Below the pieces are notes generated by a model, which saw only the letters and a list, made by a program, of their open reading frames with translations, was not told the origin of the DNA and searched no databases. From Planktomarina sp. (GTDB taxonomy: Bacteria; Pseudomonadota; Alphaproteobacteria; Rhodobacterales; Rhodobacteraceae): DNA of 45,786 nucleotides. Within the stretch, counting starts at the first letter, position 1. Every line of letters begins with the position of its first letter. The stretch is taken from contig JAHDDS010000002.1 of NCBI GenBank assembly GCA_020629235.1, positions 1-45,786 of the forward strand, read 5' to 3'. This document shows, piece by piece, positions 44,370-45,786 of this stretch. Position numbers and translations under genes: made by a program.

Positions 44370-45379
44370 CCCAGATGAACGCGTTGATTTACGAAGGCCC
44401 GCAGGTGCTAACCTATCGCCGCGCGCCCATGCCGGAACCTGCAAGCGATGAGGTGTTGATAAAGATCACCGCCGTCGGGATTTGTGGGTCTGACATGCAC
44501 GGATATCTGGGCCACGATGATCGCCGTCCCGCCCCGCTGATTTTAGGGCACGAAGCGGCGGGCACAATCGTCAGCGGTCCACGGTCTGGGGAACGCGTGA
44601 CGATCAATCCTTTGGTGACCTGCGGCACCTGCGAAGCGTGTCTGGGCAATCGCGACAATCTGTGTGCGACACGTCAGATCATATCAATGCCGCCGCGCGA
44701 AGGGGCCTTTGCCGATTATATCGCAATGCCCGAACGTAATTTGGTGACGATCCCGGACGGGGTGGCTGAAAGCCAAGCCTGCATGGCTGAACCCATCGCG
44801 TGCGGTTGGCACACGGCGCGTTTATGCTTGCAAAGTTTATGGCCGCGCACAGTGGGCATCCGGTGTTTGGTGATTGGCGGGGGGGCCATCGGTGTGGGCG
44901 CGGCTTTGGCGCTGAAGGCACAGGGTGTTGAAAGCGTTGTCTTGGTGGAACCCAACGACGCGCGCCGGGCGTTCATCAATGCCCACTGCGGCATTGAGGC
45001 TGTGACCGAGGCTGACTTGGCGGGGGCCGATCCGTTTTGCATCGTGATCGACGGCGTTGGGTTTGAAGCGACACGGGCCCTGGCATGCGCGCAAGCCCGC
45101 CCCGGTGGGGCCATTGGGCACATCGGCCTGGGATCGTCCACCGGTGGTTTGGACGTGCGGCGGCTGACCCTGTTCGAAATCGCTTTCATCGGCACCTATA
45201 CCTATACCATGAAGGACTTCCGCGACACGGCGGCCGCCATTTTTGACGGCAAGCTGGGCGATTTGTCTTGGGTGGAAGAACGCCCTTTGTCGGACGGGGC
45301 TGCGGCCTTCGCCGATATCCGCGCAGGGCTTGTTCAAGCCCCGAAAATCATACTTAATCCAACCCACAAGGAGGCATAA
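44366..45379 (+). CDS. hpsP: Zinc-dependent alcohol dehydrogenase, HpsP-type
   Basis: A 337-residue medium-chain dehydrogenase. Catalytic zinc ligands are Cys40 (GICGSDMH) and His62-Glu63 (ILGHEAAG). The structural zinc site is Cys86, Cys89, Cys92 and Cys100 (CGTCEACLGNRDNLC). The Rossmann motif is VIGGGAIGVGAALAL. It is coupled to the SDR gene by ATGA and lies 5 bp before comD. It would pair with the SDR to racemise DHPS through the 2-keto compound. Other roles, such as a sorbitol-type dehydrogenase, are possible. Confidence 0.68.
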   Translation: MTQMNALIYEGPQVLTYRRAPMPEPASDEVLIKITAVGICGSDMHGYLGHDDRRPAPLILGHEAAGTIVSGPRSGERVTINPLVTCGTCEACLGNRDNLCATRQIISMPPREGAFADYIAMPERNLVTIPDGVAESQACMAEPIACGWHTARLCLQSLWPRTVGIRCLVIGGGAIGVGAALALKAQGVESVVLVEPNDARRAFINAHCGIEAVTEADLAGADPFCIVIDGVGFEATRALACAQARPGGAIGHIGLGSSTGGLDVRRLTLFEIAFIGTYTYTMKDFRDTAAAIFDGKLGDLSWVEERPLSDGAAAFADIRAGLVQAPKIILNPTHKEA

Positions 45380-45384
45380 GGCGC

Positions 45385-45786
45385 ATGTCCATTGACGCCC
45401 GCATAACCGACGATCTTGTTGCCAATGGCATCGAGTTTGTCACCACGGTGCCCTGCAAACAGCTGGCTGGCGTGATCGAAGAAGTCGACAAACGGCCGGA
45501 AATTTTCCACATCCCGTCCAACAAAGAAGACGAAGGCATGGGGCTGTGTGCGGGGGCATGGATGGGGGGTAAGCGCCCGGCCATCATCATGCAAAACACG
45601 GCCATCGGGGTGACGATCAACACGCTTGCCACCTTGATCCAATACTACCGGATGCCCTTGCCGATGTTGATTTCTTATCGCGGGGAACTGCGCGAACCGG
45701 TGGCCTGTCAGGTGGAAATGGCGGTGCACACCAAGGCGCTGTTGGCGCAGATGAATGTCCCGACATACCACTTCCACAATCAGTCA
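45385..45786 (+). CDS. comD: Sulfopyruvate decarboxylase alpha subunit, cut by window edge
   Basis: The first 134 residues of a thiamine-diphosphate enzyme subunit. VTTVPCKQLAGVIEEV, SNKEDEGMGLCAGAWMGGKRP and IIMQNTAIGVTINTLATL match ComD, the subunit that with ComE decarboxylates sulfopyruvate to sulfoacetaldehyde. A perfect AAGGAGG at 45368-45374 precedes the ATG by 10 nt. The remaining third or so, and presumably comE, lie beyond the window. Phosphonopyruvate decarboxylase is the nearest alternative, but the HpsN context favours sulfopyruvate. Confidence 0.85.
   Translation, partial: MSIDARITDDLVANGIEFVTTVPCKQLAGVIEEVDKRPEIFHIPSNKEDEGMGLCAGAWMGGKRPAIIMQNTAIGVTINTLATLIQYYRMPLPMLISYRGELREPVACQVEMAVHTKALLAQMNVPTYHFHNQS

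Noticed and set aside
1-45786. tRNA or rRNA genes, insertion sequences, prophage or integration sites
   Set aside because: No cloverleaf, rRNA core sequence, transposase or integrase motif was recognised, and gene composition is even throughout.

Overview
The window looks like chromosome from a marine alphaproteobacterium of the Rhodobacteraceae (Roseobacter group). It is GC-rich and densely packed, with many ATGA-type overlaps. The gene content fits that group: an aglEFGAK alpha-glucoside system, dihydroxypropanesulfonate (DHPS) catabolism with HpsN and sulfopyruvate decarboxylase, a GSCFA protein, an RTX-tailed esterase, propionyl-CoA synthetase and a MerR-controlled beta-oxidation operon. 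The assignment rests on gene content, not on a ribosomal marker.

Layout. (1) 1-5341: the 5' part of glyA (minus strand), divergent NAD kinase, then three consecutive genes with SGNH-hydrolase features, the last with an RTX calcium-binding tail. (2) 5342-7953: an intergenic hairpin array, prpE (minus) and a small lipoprotein. (3) 7971-13541: a VOC/cupin fusion, then a tightly coupled nucleoside-salvage run cdd-deoA-deoB-add-upp. (4) 13607-15597: a secreted SPOR-domain protein convergent with an unknown single-pass membrane protein. (5) 15646-18239: an acyl-CoA synthetase divergent from an EamA/DMT exporter, ending in a second hairpin array homologous to the first. (6) 18310-24676 (minus): MerR regulator, long acyl-CoA dehydrogenase, GST, thiolase and a FadB-like bifunctional enzyme, with a 16-bp palindrome upstream of the regulator. 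(7) 24852-29771: a putative heavy-metal/manganese exporter with a Fur-family-like box, two hotdog thioesterases, a MATE pump, pyrD and a DUF952 protein. (8) 29900-32245: a periplasmic 5'-nucleotidase and a SRAP/YedK protein. (9) 32242-41150: the agl operon (minus), divergent LacI regulator aglR and a GH1 beta-glucosidase. (10) 41147-45786: a second LacI regulator, divergent from hpsN, an SDR, a zinc alcohol dehydrogenase and the start of comD, cut by the window edge.

How the genes work together. The agl proteins bind and import alpha-glucosides, which AglA hydrolyses; the GH1 enzyme adds beta-glucoside cleavage, and AglR-type operators flank the divergent promoters. The hps genes would convert both DHPS enantiomers to sulfolactate; ComD acts one oxidation later, and the enzyme for that step is not in the window. 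The MerR operon is a complete beta-oxidation spiral apart from the ligase, which may be the nearby acyl-CoA synthetase. The cdd-upp run salvages pyrimidine and purine nucleosides.

The least-explained signals are non-coding: two homologous arrays of three 9-3-9 hairpins at an exact 24-nt pitch, whose arms covary between copies; twin operators in overlapping divergent promoters at the hps locus; and three convergent gene pairs that share a palindromic stop.
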